Positions 1 through 7,560 of a stretch of 40,082 bases of DNA are shown here, in pieces. How positions within the stretch are numbered: position 1 is the first letter of the stretch; every line of letters begins with the position of its first letter. The stretch comes from Flavobacterium sp. HTF (GTDB lineage: Bacteria; Bacteroidota; Bacteroidia; Flavobacteriales; Flavobacteriaceae), in the NCBI RefSeq assembly GCF_003105115.1, contig NZ_QETH01000040.1, forward strand, positions 1 to 40,082, read 5' to 3'. The translations under genes were made by a program, and so were the position numbers. The notes under the pieces are model-generated. The model saw only the letters and a list, made by a program, of their open reading frames with translations, made no database searches and was not told the origin of the DNA.

Positions 1-125
1 AAAAGGCTTCAGGACTTATTCAGGTTTATCAGGATTTTGAAGAATTTCAAAAAATTGCAGGAATTAAATTTCTTGAAAAAAGAAACTTCACTGGAACTCT
101 TCCGGTAAATATTGACATTCAATAA
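1..125 (+). CDS. C-terminal end of an unidentified protein (partial)
   Basis: An open frame runs in from the left edge (first complete codon at 3) and stops with TAA at 123-125, giving about 40 residues that end in LPVNIDIQ. The bases are AT-rich but the frame is free of stops and has Flavobacterium-like codon use. The short sequence (an acidic aromatic stretch, then GIKFLEK) shows no motif I can assign. It vaguely recalls C-terminal ends of M16-protease-associated or LolA-like domains, but this is weak. It lies upstream of the peroxiredoxin gene, which has its own promoter, so the two need not be cotranscribed. Confidence 0.5.
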   Translation, partial: KASGLIQVYQDFEEFQKIAGIKFLEKRNFTGTLPVNIDIQ

Positions 126-194
126 CTTACAACAAAGAAAACAACTTCTATAACTAAAAGTTATTACTAAATAAATATTAATAATTACATCTTA

Positions 195-226
195 TTGTAA
201 GTACCCTTACTTATACCCTACTTTTG
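195..226 (+). promoter_or_regulatory. Bacteroidota-type promoter of the peroxiredoxin gene
   Basis: TTG at 195-197 and TACTTTTG at 219-226 are separated by 21 bases, a full match to the TAnnTTTG -7 element with a -33 TTG. The start codon follows 33 bases after the -7 box. Confidence 0.75.
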
Positions 227-259
227 CATCAAATAAATATTTAATTAAAAACGAAAAAT

Positions 260-898
260 ATGTCTTTAGTAGGAAAAAAATTCCCAAGTATTGCAGTAGA
301 TGCTATCTCAGAAATGGGTGATAACTTAAAAATCAATATTTTTGAAGAAGCAGTAAACAACAACAAAAAAGTATTATTGTTCTGGTATCCAAAAGATTTT
401 ACTTTTGTATGTCCAACTGAATTACACGCCTTTCAAGCTGCATTACCAGAATTTGAAAAAAGAAATACTATCGTTATCGGAGCTTCTTGCGATACAAACG
501 AGGTTCACTTTGCCTGGTTAAATACTCCAAAAAACAACGGTGGAATTGAAGGTGTTACTTACCCAATCTTAGCAGATACAAACCGTAACTTAGCTAACAT
601 TTTAGGTATTCTTGATATCGAATCTACAAGCTACAGCGAAGATACTGATTCAGTAATCGTTGAAGGTTCAAACGTAACTTACAGAGCTACTTACCTAATT
701 GACGAAACTGGAAAAATCTTCCACGAAAGCGTAAACGATATGCCATTAGGACGTAACGTAAACGAATACTTAAGAATGGTTGACGCTTACACGCACATCC
801 AGACTAAAGGTGAAGTTTGCCCTGCAAACTGGGAAGCTGGTAAAGAAGCTATGTCTGCTGACAGAGTTAGTACTGCTGAATACTTAAGCGCAAACTAA
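260..898 (+). CDS. Typical 2-Cys peroxiredoxin (AhpC/Prx1 type)
   Basis: This 212-residue protein reduces hydrogen peroxide and organic peroxides in the cytoplasm. The peroxidatic cysteine is C51 in the signature DFTFVCPTEL. The resolving cysteine is C187 in GEVCPANW near the C-terminus, so this is a typical dimeric 2-Cys enzyme of normal length. The ATG at 260 is preceded by a perfect TAnnTTTG promoter. A thioredoxin gene follows 170 bases downstream and is a plausible electron donor; no AhpF gene is seen. A repeat element lies between the two genes. The family call is secure; whether it is named ahpC or prx in this organism cannot be decided from sequence alone. Confidence 0.95.
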   Translation: MSLVGKKFPSIAVDAISEMGDNLKINIFEEAVNNNKKVLLFWYPKDFTFVCPTELHAFQAALPEFEKRNTIVIGASCDTNEVHFAWLNTPKNNGGIEGVTYPILADTNRNLANILGILDIESTSYSEDTDSVIVEGSNVTYRATYLIDETGKIFHESVNDMPLGRNVNEYLRMVDAYTHIQTKGEVCPANWEAGKEAMSADRVSTAEYLSAN

Positions 899-910
899 TT
901 TTTAAAGTTT

Positions 911-1047
911 CTAAGATACTAAGGTGCTAAGGTTCTAAGACTTGCTCTTATAACCTTAGTAACTTAAAATCTTGCTTCTTAAAAATATCAAAAGAGAGCT
1001 AAAAAGAAAACTAAAAACCTTAGTCCCTCAGAACCTTAGCATCTCAG
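911..1047. repeat. Inverted repeat built of 8-bp-phased CTAAG units
   Basis: The left part carries CTAAG at 911, 919, 927 and 935, exactly 8 bases apart. The right part carries the reverse form, CTTAG or CTCAG, at 1019, 1027, 1035 and 1043, again 8 apart. GCTAAGGTTCT (926-936) is exactly complementary to 1030-1040, so the RNA or single strand could fold into a long hairpin. The element fills the gap between the peroxiredoxin and thioredoxin genes. It looks like an interspersed intergenic element, not a simple terminator. Confidence 0.75.
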
Positions 1048-1066
1048 AACCTCAAAAACAAAAAAC

Positions 1067-1375
1067 ATGTTAATCGACTTAAACGAAGATACGTTAGCAG
1101 ATTTAGTTGCTAAAAACGAAAAAGTAGTAGTACAATATTCAGCTTCATGGTGTGGAAATTGCCGTATTATGAAACCAAAATTCAAAAAATTAGCAACAGA
1201 AAATGAAGCTATCACTTTTGTTTTGGTTGATGCGGAAAATTCTCCTGAGTCAAGAAAATTAGCTAATGTAAGCAACCTGCCTACGTTTGCCACTTTCGTA
1301 AACGGACAATTAGTTGGCGAAACCCAAACCAACAAACAAGAAGTTTTAATCGACCTTGTTAATGCAATTGCTTAA
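1067..1375 (+). CDS. Thioredoxin-family protein
   Basis: A 102-residue cytoplasmic thioredoxin-fold protein with no signal peptide. The redox motif is W28-C29-G-N-C32, differing from the classical WCGPC by N for P, which should change its redox potential. A cis-proline is visible in the NLPTFATF stretch, as expected for the fold. It probably reduces the peroxiredoxin encoded just upstream, judging from proximity. The next gene starts 23 bases downstream and is likely cotranscribed. Length and motif are standard, so the family call is secure; the specific partner is inferred. Confidence 0.93.
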   Translation: MLIDLNEDTLADLVAKNEKVVVQYSASWCGNCRIMKPKFKKLATENEAITFVLVDAENSPESRKLANVSNLPTFATFVNGQLVGETQTNKQEVLIDLVNAIA

Positions 1376-1398
1376 TTCATAATTAAAACTCCACAAAA

Positions 1399-1656
1399 AT
1401 GAAATTACCCGTAATAAAGCATTTAACACAATTTATAGAAGAAAACGATCAGGACTACATCATTGAAACTATTGAAGTTTTGGAAGCAATGACCGAAATT
1501 CCTTCTCTTAAAGATGAAGAATTAGACGTTATTGGCGAATTAATTTCAAACATGTACGGTGCCCTTGAAGTACAAAAACTGGTAGCTCAGGGAACCGACA
1601 AAAAAGAAGCTTTAAATACGTTTATGAAACGTGTTTTAGGCTCTATCGATAAATAA
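1399..1656 (+). CDS. Small conserved protein next to thioredoxin (probably DUF6952)
   Basis: An 85-residue, acidic, helix-rich protein with no cysteine, no signal peptide and no membrane segment. From memory it resembles the small DUF6952-type proteins found beside thioredoxin in Flavobacteriia; I could not check this. It starts 23 bases after the thioredoxin stop and is followed by a clear terminator, so the two form a small operon. Its biochemical role is unknown. A link to peroxide or thiol metabolism is suggested only by position. Confidence 0.75.
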   Translation: MKLPVIKHLTQFIEENDQDYIIETIEVLEAMTEIPSLKDEELDVIGELISNMYGALEVQKLVAQGTDKKEALNTFMKRVLGSIDK

Positions 1657-1695
1657 ATCGAGCTCCTTTCAAAAAAACAAAAAAACATGACGAAG

Positions 1696-1730
1696 AAAGC
1701 GTTTCTATTTGGAGACGCTTTTTTTTATTT
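1696..1730 (+). terminator. Rho-independent terminator of the thioredoxin operon
   Basis: A hairpin with arms at 1697-1706 and 1712-1721 (AAGCGTTTCT against GAGACGCTT) is followed directly by a run of T. It lies 40 bases after the stop of the small companion gene. Confidence 0.8.
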
Positions 1731-1750
1731 TCAGTTTTCGGTTTCAACAC

Positions 1751-1862
1751 AATCTTATCATCCTGACGAAGAAAGGATCTTCACAAGTAGTTCCACAATC
1801 AAAATCGCTAATCTTTGTCGAGTTTCTAACGAAGGTCCTTCCTTCGTCAGAATGACAAGATT
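1751..1862. repeat. REP-like imperfect inverted repeat, 32-base arms
   Basis: The left arm 1751-1782 and the reverse complement of the right arm 1831-1862 agree at 28 of 32 positions; the core is CTGACGAAG. About 48 bases lie between the arms. This resembles the CATTCTGACGAAGGAAGG-type intergenic elements seen in Flavobacterium and relatives (from memory). A 62-codon open frame (1687-1875) crosses it but is not a credible gene. Confidence 0.7.
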
Positions 1863-1925
1863 GAGAGTAAATTAATCATACAATATTCTCCCAAAACAAA
1901 AGTTATTATTAAAAAATATAATATA

Positions 1926-1941
1926 AATTCGTGAATTCGTG
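1926..1941. repeat. Tandem octamer AATTCGTG x2
   Basis: AATTCGTG occurs twice without a gap in the otherwise empty spacer before the thiol peroxidase promoter. It shares the 8-base period of the inverted repeat at 911-1047 but not its sequence. Function unknown. Confidence 0.5.
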
Positions 1942-2012
1942 GATATCAAAAAGTGCTCCTTAATCTATCCTTAAACCCTTAACAAATACTTTTAGATTCA
2001 AATATTAATCCT

Positions 2013-2020
2013 TACTTTTG
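2013..2020 (+). promoter_or_regulatory. -7 box of the thiol peroxidase operon promoter
   Basis: TACTTTTG is a perfect TAnnTTTG match 25 bases before the ATG. The -33 position has only a weak TTT/TTA match. This probably drives the long operon that starts with tpx. Confidence 0.65.
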
Positions 2021-2045
2021 AACCTCATTAATTTAAACAAAAAAC

Positions 2046-2543
2046 ATGGCTTCAATAACATTAGGAGGAAATCCGGTTCACACATCAGGCGAGTTACCAG
2101 CAGTTGGAACACAATTAGCTGATTTCAAATTAGTACAAAATGATTTATCAGTTGCTTCATTAAGCAATTTTGCTGGTAAAAAATTAGTTTTAAATATTTT
2201 CCCAAGTGTTGATACAGGAACTTGTGCAACTTCTGCTAGAAAATTTAATGCAAGTGCAAGTAATTTAGAGAACACAACCGTATTGTGTATTTCAAGAGAT
2301 TTGCCATTTGCTCAAAAACGTTTTTGTGGAGCCGAAGGTTTAGAAAATGTAGTTAACTTATCTGACTTCCAGGAAGGAAGTTTTGGCAAAACAAATGGCC
2401 TAAACATCATTGACGGACCACTTGCAGGATTGCATTCAAGAGCTATTATTGTTGTTGATGAAAACGGAAAAATCACGCATACAGAACAAGTTGCTGAAAT
2501 TGCAAACGAACCAAATTACGAAGCGGCTTTGGCAGCACTATAA
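2046..2543 (+). CDS. tpx: Thiol peroxidase Tpx (atypical 2-Cys peroxiredoxin)
   Basis: A 165-residue protein that reduces hydroperoxides with electrons from thioredoxin. The peroxidatic cysteine is C60 in SVDTGTCATSARKF. The resolving cysteine is C94 in KRFCGAEG. Both lie at the positions of the E. coli Tpx pair, and the length is standard. The ATG at 2046 follows a perfect -7 box by 25 bases. The next gene (diacylglycerol kinase) starts only 8 bases after the stop, so tpx heads a long operon of envelope genes. The identification is secure. Confidence 0.95.
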   Translation: MASITLGGNPVHTSGELPAVGTQLADFKLVQNDLSVASLSNFAGKKLVLNIFPSVDTGTCATSARKFNASASNLENTTVLCISRDLPFAQKRFCGAEGLENVVNLSDFQEGSFGKTNGLNIIDGPLAGLHSRAIIVVDENGKITHTEQVAEIANEPNYEAALAAL

Positions 2544-2551
2544 TTACATAA

Positions 2552-2926
2552 ATGGAATTTCAAAAAGATAATACTTTTGTAAAAGGCCGACTTAAAAGCG
2601 TTACATATGCTTTTAAGGGAGCTGTAAAATTAATTAGTACCGAACATAGCGTTATGGTACAATTTTCACTGGGAATACTGTTGACTATTGCCGGTTTTTA
2701 TTTTAATATCTCTCATGAAGAATGGCTTTTTCAAATTTTTGCAATTGGGCTCGTACTAAGTGTAGAAGGCCTTAATACAGCTGTTGAAAAAGTAGCCGAT
2801 TTTATTCATCCGAGTTATCACGAAAAAATTGGATTTATTAAAGATATTGCTGCAGGAGCGGTATTTTTTGCCGCAATGACAGCTATCGCAATAGGTTTGA
2901 TCATCTATATTCCAAAATTTGTATAG
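2552..2926 (+). CDS. dgkA: Diacylglycerol kinase family protein, integral membrane
   Basis: A 124-residue inner-membrane kinase of the small prokaryotic DAGK family, which phosphorylates diacylglycerol or undecaprenol with ATP. The family signature is visible around residues 70-80 as EGLNTAVEKVADF. The conserved amphipathic N-terminal part (FKGAVKLISTEHSVMVQF) comes first. Three hydrophobic segments follow, at roughly 35-50, 55-73 and 100-122. It lies 8 bases after tpx and 18 before ftsK. In other bacteria of this branch the substrate may be undecaprenol; sequence alone does not tell. Confidence 0.9.
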   Translation: MEFQKDNTFVKGRLKSVTYAFKGAVKLISTEHSVMVQFSLGILLTIAGFYFNISHEEWLFQIFAIGLVLSVEGLNTAVEKVADFIHPSYHEKIGFIKDIAAGAVFFAAMTAIAIGLIIYIPKFV

Positions 2927-2944
2927 GCAATACTAAACGCAAGA

Positions 2945-5395
2945 ATGGCAAAAACAACCAAAAAACAAACTTTAGACAAAAAAAAAGAACCAAAAACTGA
3001 GACTTCTGTAAGATCTTGGAGGCCCAACAAACAACAACGTTTTGTTTTAGGATGCCTTTTGGTGATATTTTCTATTGCACTATTAGTTGCATTCATTTCC
3101 TTTTATATCAACGGACAATCTGACCAGAGTGCTGTCAGCCAGCTTGACGACCGCACAGAGGTGGTACAAAACTGGCTCGGTAAATTTGGAGCATATTTGT
3201 CCGATCTAATTGTATATAAAGGTTTTGGATTGGCATCTTTTATATTTGTGCGCCTGTTTTTCCTTACGGGAATGTTTTTGGCACTGGAATTGTCCCTCAA
3301 AAAATTAAAAAATATTTGGTTCTGGGATTTATTTGCCATTATAATTGTTTCTGTTTTATTTGGATTTTTCGCCACTTCCGCACCGGAATTAGGCGGAACT
3401 ATTGGTTATGAGCTTAATTTATTTTCTCAGGATTATATCGGAAAAACAGGAACGTTGTTAGCTCTTCTTTTTGGATTAATCGTATATCTGATTTTCAAAA
3501 TAAAATTATCTCCGGAAAAAATCCAGTCTTATTTTGATTCAACAAAAAACGAGATCAAAACAGAACTGAATGCGCTAAAACCTCAGCCACAACCCGAAAG
3601 TGCTTATAATCTGGAAGAGTTTGCAGTTGAAGAAATTGAAGAAGAAGAACCGGATAATATTCATTTAAAAACAGAAGATTCTAAATTTGAAATCAACAAA
3701 GAAGCTTTAAAACCAACTATCTCAAATTCATCAGAAATTGATTTAAATCCGGTTTTAAAACCACTTCAGATGAACATAAACCCAATAACAGAAACTCCTG
3801 TGCACACAGAAGAATTTGTTATAGAAAAAGCGGAAGAAGAAGATATTATAGAAGAAAATCTGGCCTCACGCCTTGTTGCCGATTTTGGGTTATTCGACCC
3901 AACTTTAGATTTATCAAACTATAAATTTCCAACCATTGATTTATTAAAAGAATATTCGACTGGCGGAATTACAATTAATCAGGAAGAATTAGAAGAAAAC
4001 AAAAACAAAATTGTAGATACTCTTCGTAACTACAAGATTGAAATTGCCCAGATAAAAGCAACCGTTGGACCATCGGTAACTTTGTATGAAATTGTACCTG
4101 AAGCAGGAATCAGAATTTCTAAAATTAAAAGTTTAGAAGATGATATTGCCTTATCTCTTTCGGCATTAGGAATTCGTATTATTGCCCCAATTCCGGGAAA
4201 AGGAACTATTGGTATTGAGGTTCCGAACAAAAACCCAACTATGGTTTCGATGAAAAGCGTAATTGGATCAGCTAAATTTCAGGAAGCTGAAATGGAGTTA
4301 CCAATTGCTTTAGGAAAAACTATTTCTAATGAAACTTTTGTTGTCGATCTTGCCAAAATGCCTCACTTATTGATGGCCGGAGCAACGGGACAAGGAAAAT
4401 CTGTTGGATTAAATGCCGTTTTAACTTCGCTTTTATACAAAAAACACCCTGCCGAAGTAAAATTTGTTCTGGTCGATCCAAAAAAAGTAGAGCTTACTTT
4501 ATTCAATAAAATCGAAAGACATTATCTGGCCAAACTTCCGGATACTGAAGACGCTATTATTACAGATAATGCAAAAGTAGTCAACACTTTAAATTCACTT
4601 TGCGTTGAAATGGATAATCGTTATTCATTACTTAAAGACGCAATGGTTCGTAATATTAAGGAATACAACGAAAAATTCAAGTCAAGAAAATTAAATCCGG
4701 AAGCGGGTCATCGTTTCTTACCTTATATTGTTTTGGTTGTTGATGAGTTTGCCGATTTAATTATGACAGCAGGTAAGGAAGTCGAAATACCGATTGCCCG
4801 TCTGGCTCAGTTAGCGCGTGCTATTGGTATTCACTTAATTATCGCGACACAAAGGCCATCTGTAAACGTTATTACCGGTTTAATCAAAGCTAACTTTCCT
4901 GCGAGAATTGCATTTAGAGTAACATCAAAAATTGACTCGAGAACTATTTTGGACACACAGGGTGCAGATCAGTTAATTGGTCGTGGAGATTTATTATATA
5001 CAAATGGTAATGATGTAGTACGTGTTCAGTGTGCTTTCATTGATACTCCTGAAGTTGAAAAAATTACCGATTTTATTGGCGGGCAAAAAGCTTATGCCAC
5101 TGCTTATTTGCTTCCGGAGTTTGTTGGGGAAGAAACTGGCATCAATCTTGATATGGATATTTCCGAAAGAGACACATTGTTTAGAGAAGCCGCAGAAATT
5201 ATTGTAAATGCGCAACAAGGTTCTGCCTCCCTATTACAAAGAAAATTAAAATTAGGATACAACAGAGCGGGTCGTTTAATCGATCAGCTGGAAGCTGCAG
5301 GAATTGTAGGCCCTTTTGAAGGGAGCAAGGCACGTAGCGTAAACATCCTGGATTTGAGTGCGCTTGATCAATTTTTTAATAATGAACAAAATTAA
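2945..5395 (+). CDS. ftsK: DNA translocase FtsK/SpoIIIE family
   Basis: An 816-residue septal DNA pump that clears chromosome ends from the division site. The N-terminal third has about four membrane segments (roughly 30-52, 85-113, 123-145, 165-185), followed by an acidic linker (about 190-310). The motor domain has Walker A GATGQGKS near residue 479-486 and Walker B VLVVDEFADL near 597. The C-terminal winged-helix gamma domain is at about 745-816 (LQRKLKLGYNRAGRLIDQLE), the part that reads KOPS-type sites and contacts XerD. Domain order and length are normal for a Bacteroidota FtsK with a short linker. It is embedded in the tpx operon. Confidence 0.96.
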   Translation: MAKTTKKQTLDKKKEPKTETSVRSWRPNKQQRFVLGCLLVIFSIALLVAFISFYINGQSDQSAVSQLDDRTEVVQNWLGKFGAYLSDLIVYKGFGLASFIFVRLFFLTGMFLALELSLKKLKNIWFWDLFAIIIVSVLFGFFATSAPELGGTIGYELNLFSQDYIGKTGTLLALLFGLIVYLIFKIKLSPEKIQSYFDSTKNEIKTELNALKPQPQPESAYNLEEFAVEEIEEEEPDNIHLKTEDSKFEINKEALKPTISNSSEIDLNPVLKPLQMNINPITETPVHTEEFVIEKAEEEDIIEENLASRLVADFGLFDPTLDLSNYKFPTIDLLKEYSTGGITINQEELEENKNKIVDTLRNYKIEIAQIKATVGPSVTLYEIVPEAGIRISKIKSLEDDIALSLSALGIRIIAPIPGKGTIGIEVPNKNPTMVSMKSVIGSAKFQEAEMELPIALGKTISNETFVVDLAKMPHLLMAGATGQGKSVGLNAVLTSLLYKKHPAEVKFVLVDPKKVELTLFNKIERHYLAKLPDTEDAIITDNAKVVNTLNSLCVEMDNRYSLLKDAMVRNIKEYNEKFKSRKLNPEAGHRFLPYIVLVVDEFADLIMTAGKEVEIPIARLAQLARAIGIHLIIATQRPSVNVITGLIKANFPARIAFRVTSKIDSRTILDTQGADQLIGRGDLLYTNGNDVVRVQCAFIDTPEVEKITDFIGGQKAYATAYLLPEFVGEETGINLDMDISERDTLFREAAEIIVNAQQGSASLLQRKLKLGYNRAGRLIDQLEAAGIVGPFEGSKARSVNILDLSALDQFFNNEQN

Positions 5396-5447
5396 ACCCC
5401 TCATGAAAACGAAAATTCAGGAAATCCAAAACAATTCTATCACTAAC

Positions 5448-6095
5448 ATGACAAAAAAGTGTTTTCAAATGGCAATTATATTGCTGTTAAGCTTCACTTC
5501 TATGCAGGCTCAGGATAAAAAAGCCAAAGATTTATTGAACCAGGTAACCGCTAAAATTAAAAGTTACGATAATATCGCTATTGATTTTAAATATTCTTTA
5601 AACAACGCTAAAGAAAACATCAATCAGGACAGCAAAGGAAATGTTGTTATGAAAGGCAATCAGTATGTTTTAAATTTTATGGGTGTGACTAAAATTTTCG
5701 ACGGACAAAAAACATACACAATTGTTCCTGAGGATGAAGAAGTTACCATTTCTAAAGTAAACGAAAAGGATGATAATGCTATTACGCCTTCAAAAATGCT
5801 GACTTTCTTTAATTCAGGTTACAAATACAATATGGACATTGTTCAGAATGTAAAAGGAAGAAAAATTCAATACATTAAATTAGCACCTACAAACGCTAAA
5901 GATCAGAGAAAAGAGATCCTTTTAGGTATTGATGTACAAACAAAACATATTTATAATTTGATTGAAACCGGAAAAAATGGAACAAAAACCACTTTGACCG
6001 TTAATTCTTTTAAAACCAATCAGCCTTTATCAAAAAATCAATTTACCTTTGTAGCGAGCAAATATCCAAAATACTACATCAATAAATTAGATTAA
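5448..6095 (+). CDS. lolA: Outer-membrane lipoprotein carrier protein LolA family
   Basis: A periplasmic chaperone that carries lipoproteins from the inner to the outer membrane. I chose the ATG at 5448, which gives 215 residues beginning with a clear signal peptide (basic MTKK, a hydrophobic core, cleavage after MQAQ). In-frame ATGs at 5358, 5382 and 5403 would add a long polar extension in front of the signal peptide; the first two would also overlap ftsK. The mature part has the LolA-type pattern of conserved K-G-N-V-V-M-K-G and FDGQKTYTIVP strands. It stands between ftsK and an LptF/LptG permease, so the operon groups envelope transport genes. Confidence 0.85.
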   Translation: MTKKCFQMAIILLLSFTSMQAQDKKAKDLLNQVTAKIKSYDNIAIDFKYSLNNAKENINQDSKGNVVMKGNQYVLNFMGVTKIFDGQKTYTIVPEDEEVTISKVNEKDDNAITPSKMLTFFNSGYKYNMDIVQNVKGRKIQYIKLAPTNAKDQRKEILLGIDVQTKHIYNLIETGKNGTKTTLTVNSFKTNQPLSKNQFTFVASKYPKYYINKLD

Positions 6096-6103
6096 TTACA
6101 AGG

Positions 6104-7558
6104 TTGAAAATTTTAGACAAATACTTACTAAAAACATTTCTGACTACATTTACTACGGTTTTTGTAATCCTTTTTTTTATATTCATACTGCAGACCGTCT
6201 GGTTATTCATTTCTGAACTTGCCGGTAAAGACCTTGATTTGATTCTGGTTGTAAAATTCCTGCTTTTCTCCATGCCAAGGATTATTCCGCTGGTTTTGCC
6301 ATTGTCGGTTTTATTGTCGTCTATTATGACGTTTGGTAACCTGGCTGAGAATTATGAATTTGCAGCAATGAAATCATCAGGAATATCACTACAAAGAGCA
6401 ATGAGGGTTTTGATAATCTTCATCTGCGTCTTAAGTTTTGTTGCTTTTTGGTTTGCTAACAATGTAATTCCCTATGCGGAGTATAAATTTGTTAATTTCC
6501 GAAAAAATATTGCACAGGCCAAGCCTGCTATGGCGATTGCGGAAGGTCAGTTTAATGACGTTGGAACCTACAATATTAAGGTAAATAAAAAATCTGGTGA
6601 GAACGGCAATATTTTAACCGGAGTAACAATTCATGAAAAAGCTAACAGTTATGGTGAAAACAAAACCGTGATAAAAGCAAAAAATGGTGAATTGATCAGT
6701 AATGAAAAATCAAGTATTTTAAAATTGGTTTTAAATGATGGTTATTATTATCAGGACGTTACACCAAAAAAATACGAGGATCGTACAAAATTACCTTTTG
6801 TAAAAGGGAAATTCAAAAAACAAATCATTAATATAGATTTATCAGAATTAAACAAAACTGATGACAGCCCAGAAAGTGTTGGAAGCACCAATGGAATGCT
6901 AAATGTTAATGAACTGCGTTATACGCTAGATTCCCTGAATAAAAACCTCAAGAATGAAATAGTGTCTTTTTCAGAAAATATTAATCAGCGTGTTGGGATT
7001 AAAAGCTCACCGAAAGTATATAAGACTGAAAAAAAGAAAAAACCACTCCCTAATAATCTATTATCTTTATATACCAATAAACAAAAGTCGGATCTTCTAA
7101 AAATGGCTGCCAGTAATGTGACCAGCAATATTTATTCTATTGAAACGACTCAAAAAGATTTAAAAGACAAACAAAGAGACATCAATAAACATTTAACTGC
7201 ACTATATGAGAAATTTGTTATTGCTTTTGCCTGTTTCTTAATGTTTTTTATTGGTGCTCCTCTAGGCGCCATTATAAGAAAAGGTGGTCTTGGATTGCCA
7301 ATTGTCTTTGCTGTTTTGATTTTTATTACTTTTCATTTTATCAATACTTTTGGAAAAAGACTTTCGCAAGAAGGCGGTATGACTCCTTTTATGGGATCAT
7401 GGATGTCTTCTTTTATATTATCTCCATTGGCTGTATTACTGACTTATCGTGCTACAAATGATAACGGGTTAATAAACTTTGATGCCATTACGACACCAAT
7501 ATCACAATTATTTCAAAAAATTTCCGAACGGTTTTTCCCTGTTCAAAACAAACAATAA
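6104..7558 (+). CDS. LptF/LptG family LPS-export permease (TTG start)
   Basis: A 484-residue inner-membrane subunit of the LptB2FG exporter, which extracts lipopolysaccharide from the inner membrane. The start is TTG at 6104, eight bases after lolA; the very conserved N-terminal KILDKYLLKTFLTTF follows at once, so the unusual start codon is credible. There are three N-terminal membrane segments (about 12-35, 50-75, 100-120), a periplasmic jelly-roll region with a charged coiled-coil-like end (about 130-360), and three more segments (about 370-465). Whether it is the F or the G paralogue cannot be decided here. The next gene begins two bases after its stop. Confidence 0.9.
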   Translation: MKILDKYLLKTFLTTFTTVFVILFFIFILQTVWLFISELAGKDLDLILVVKFLLFSMPRIIPLVLPLSVLLSSIMTFGNLAENYEFAAMKSSGISLQRAMRVLIIFICVLSFVAFWFANNVIPYAEYKFVNFRKNIAQAKPAMAIAEGQFNDVGTYNIKVNKKSGENGNILTGVTIHEKANSYGENKTVIKAKNGELISNEKSSILKLVLNDGYYYQDVTPKKYEDRTKLPFVKGKFKKQIINIDLSELNKTDDSPESVGSTNGMLNVNELRYTLDSLNKNLKNEIVSFSENINQRVGIKSSPKVYKTEKKKKPLPNNLLSLYTNKQKSDLLKMAASNVTSNIYSIETTQKDLKDKQRDINKHLTALYEKFVIAFACFLMFFIGAPLGAIIRKGGLGLPIVFAVLIFITFHFINTFGKRLSQEGGMTPFMGSWMSSFILSPLAVLLTYRATNDNGLINFDAITTPISQLFQKISERFFPVQNKQ

Positions 7559-7560
7559 TT

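Noticed and set aside
1687..1875. 62-codon plus-strand open frame after the thioredoxin operon
   Set aside because: It consists of the terminator hairpin and a REP-like inverted repeat, with no protein-like composition.
5358..5447. Longer LolA start overlapping ftsK
   Set aside because: It would put about 30 polar residues before the signal peptide.
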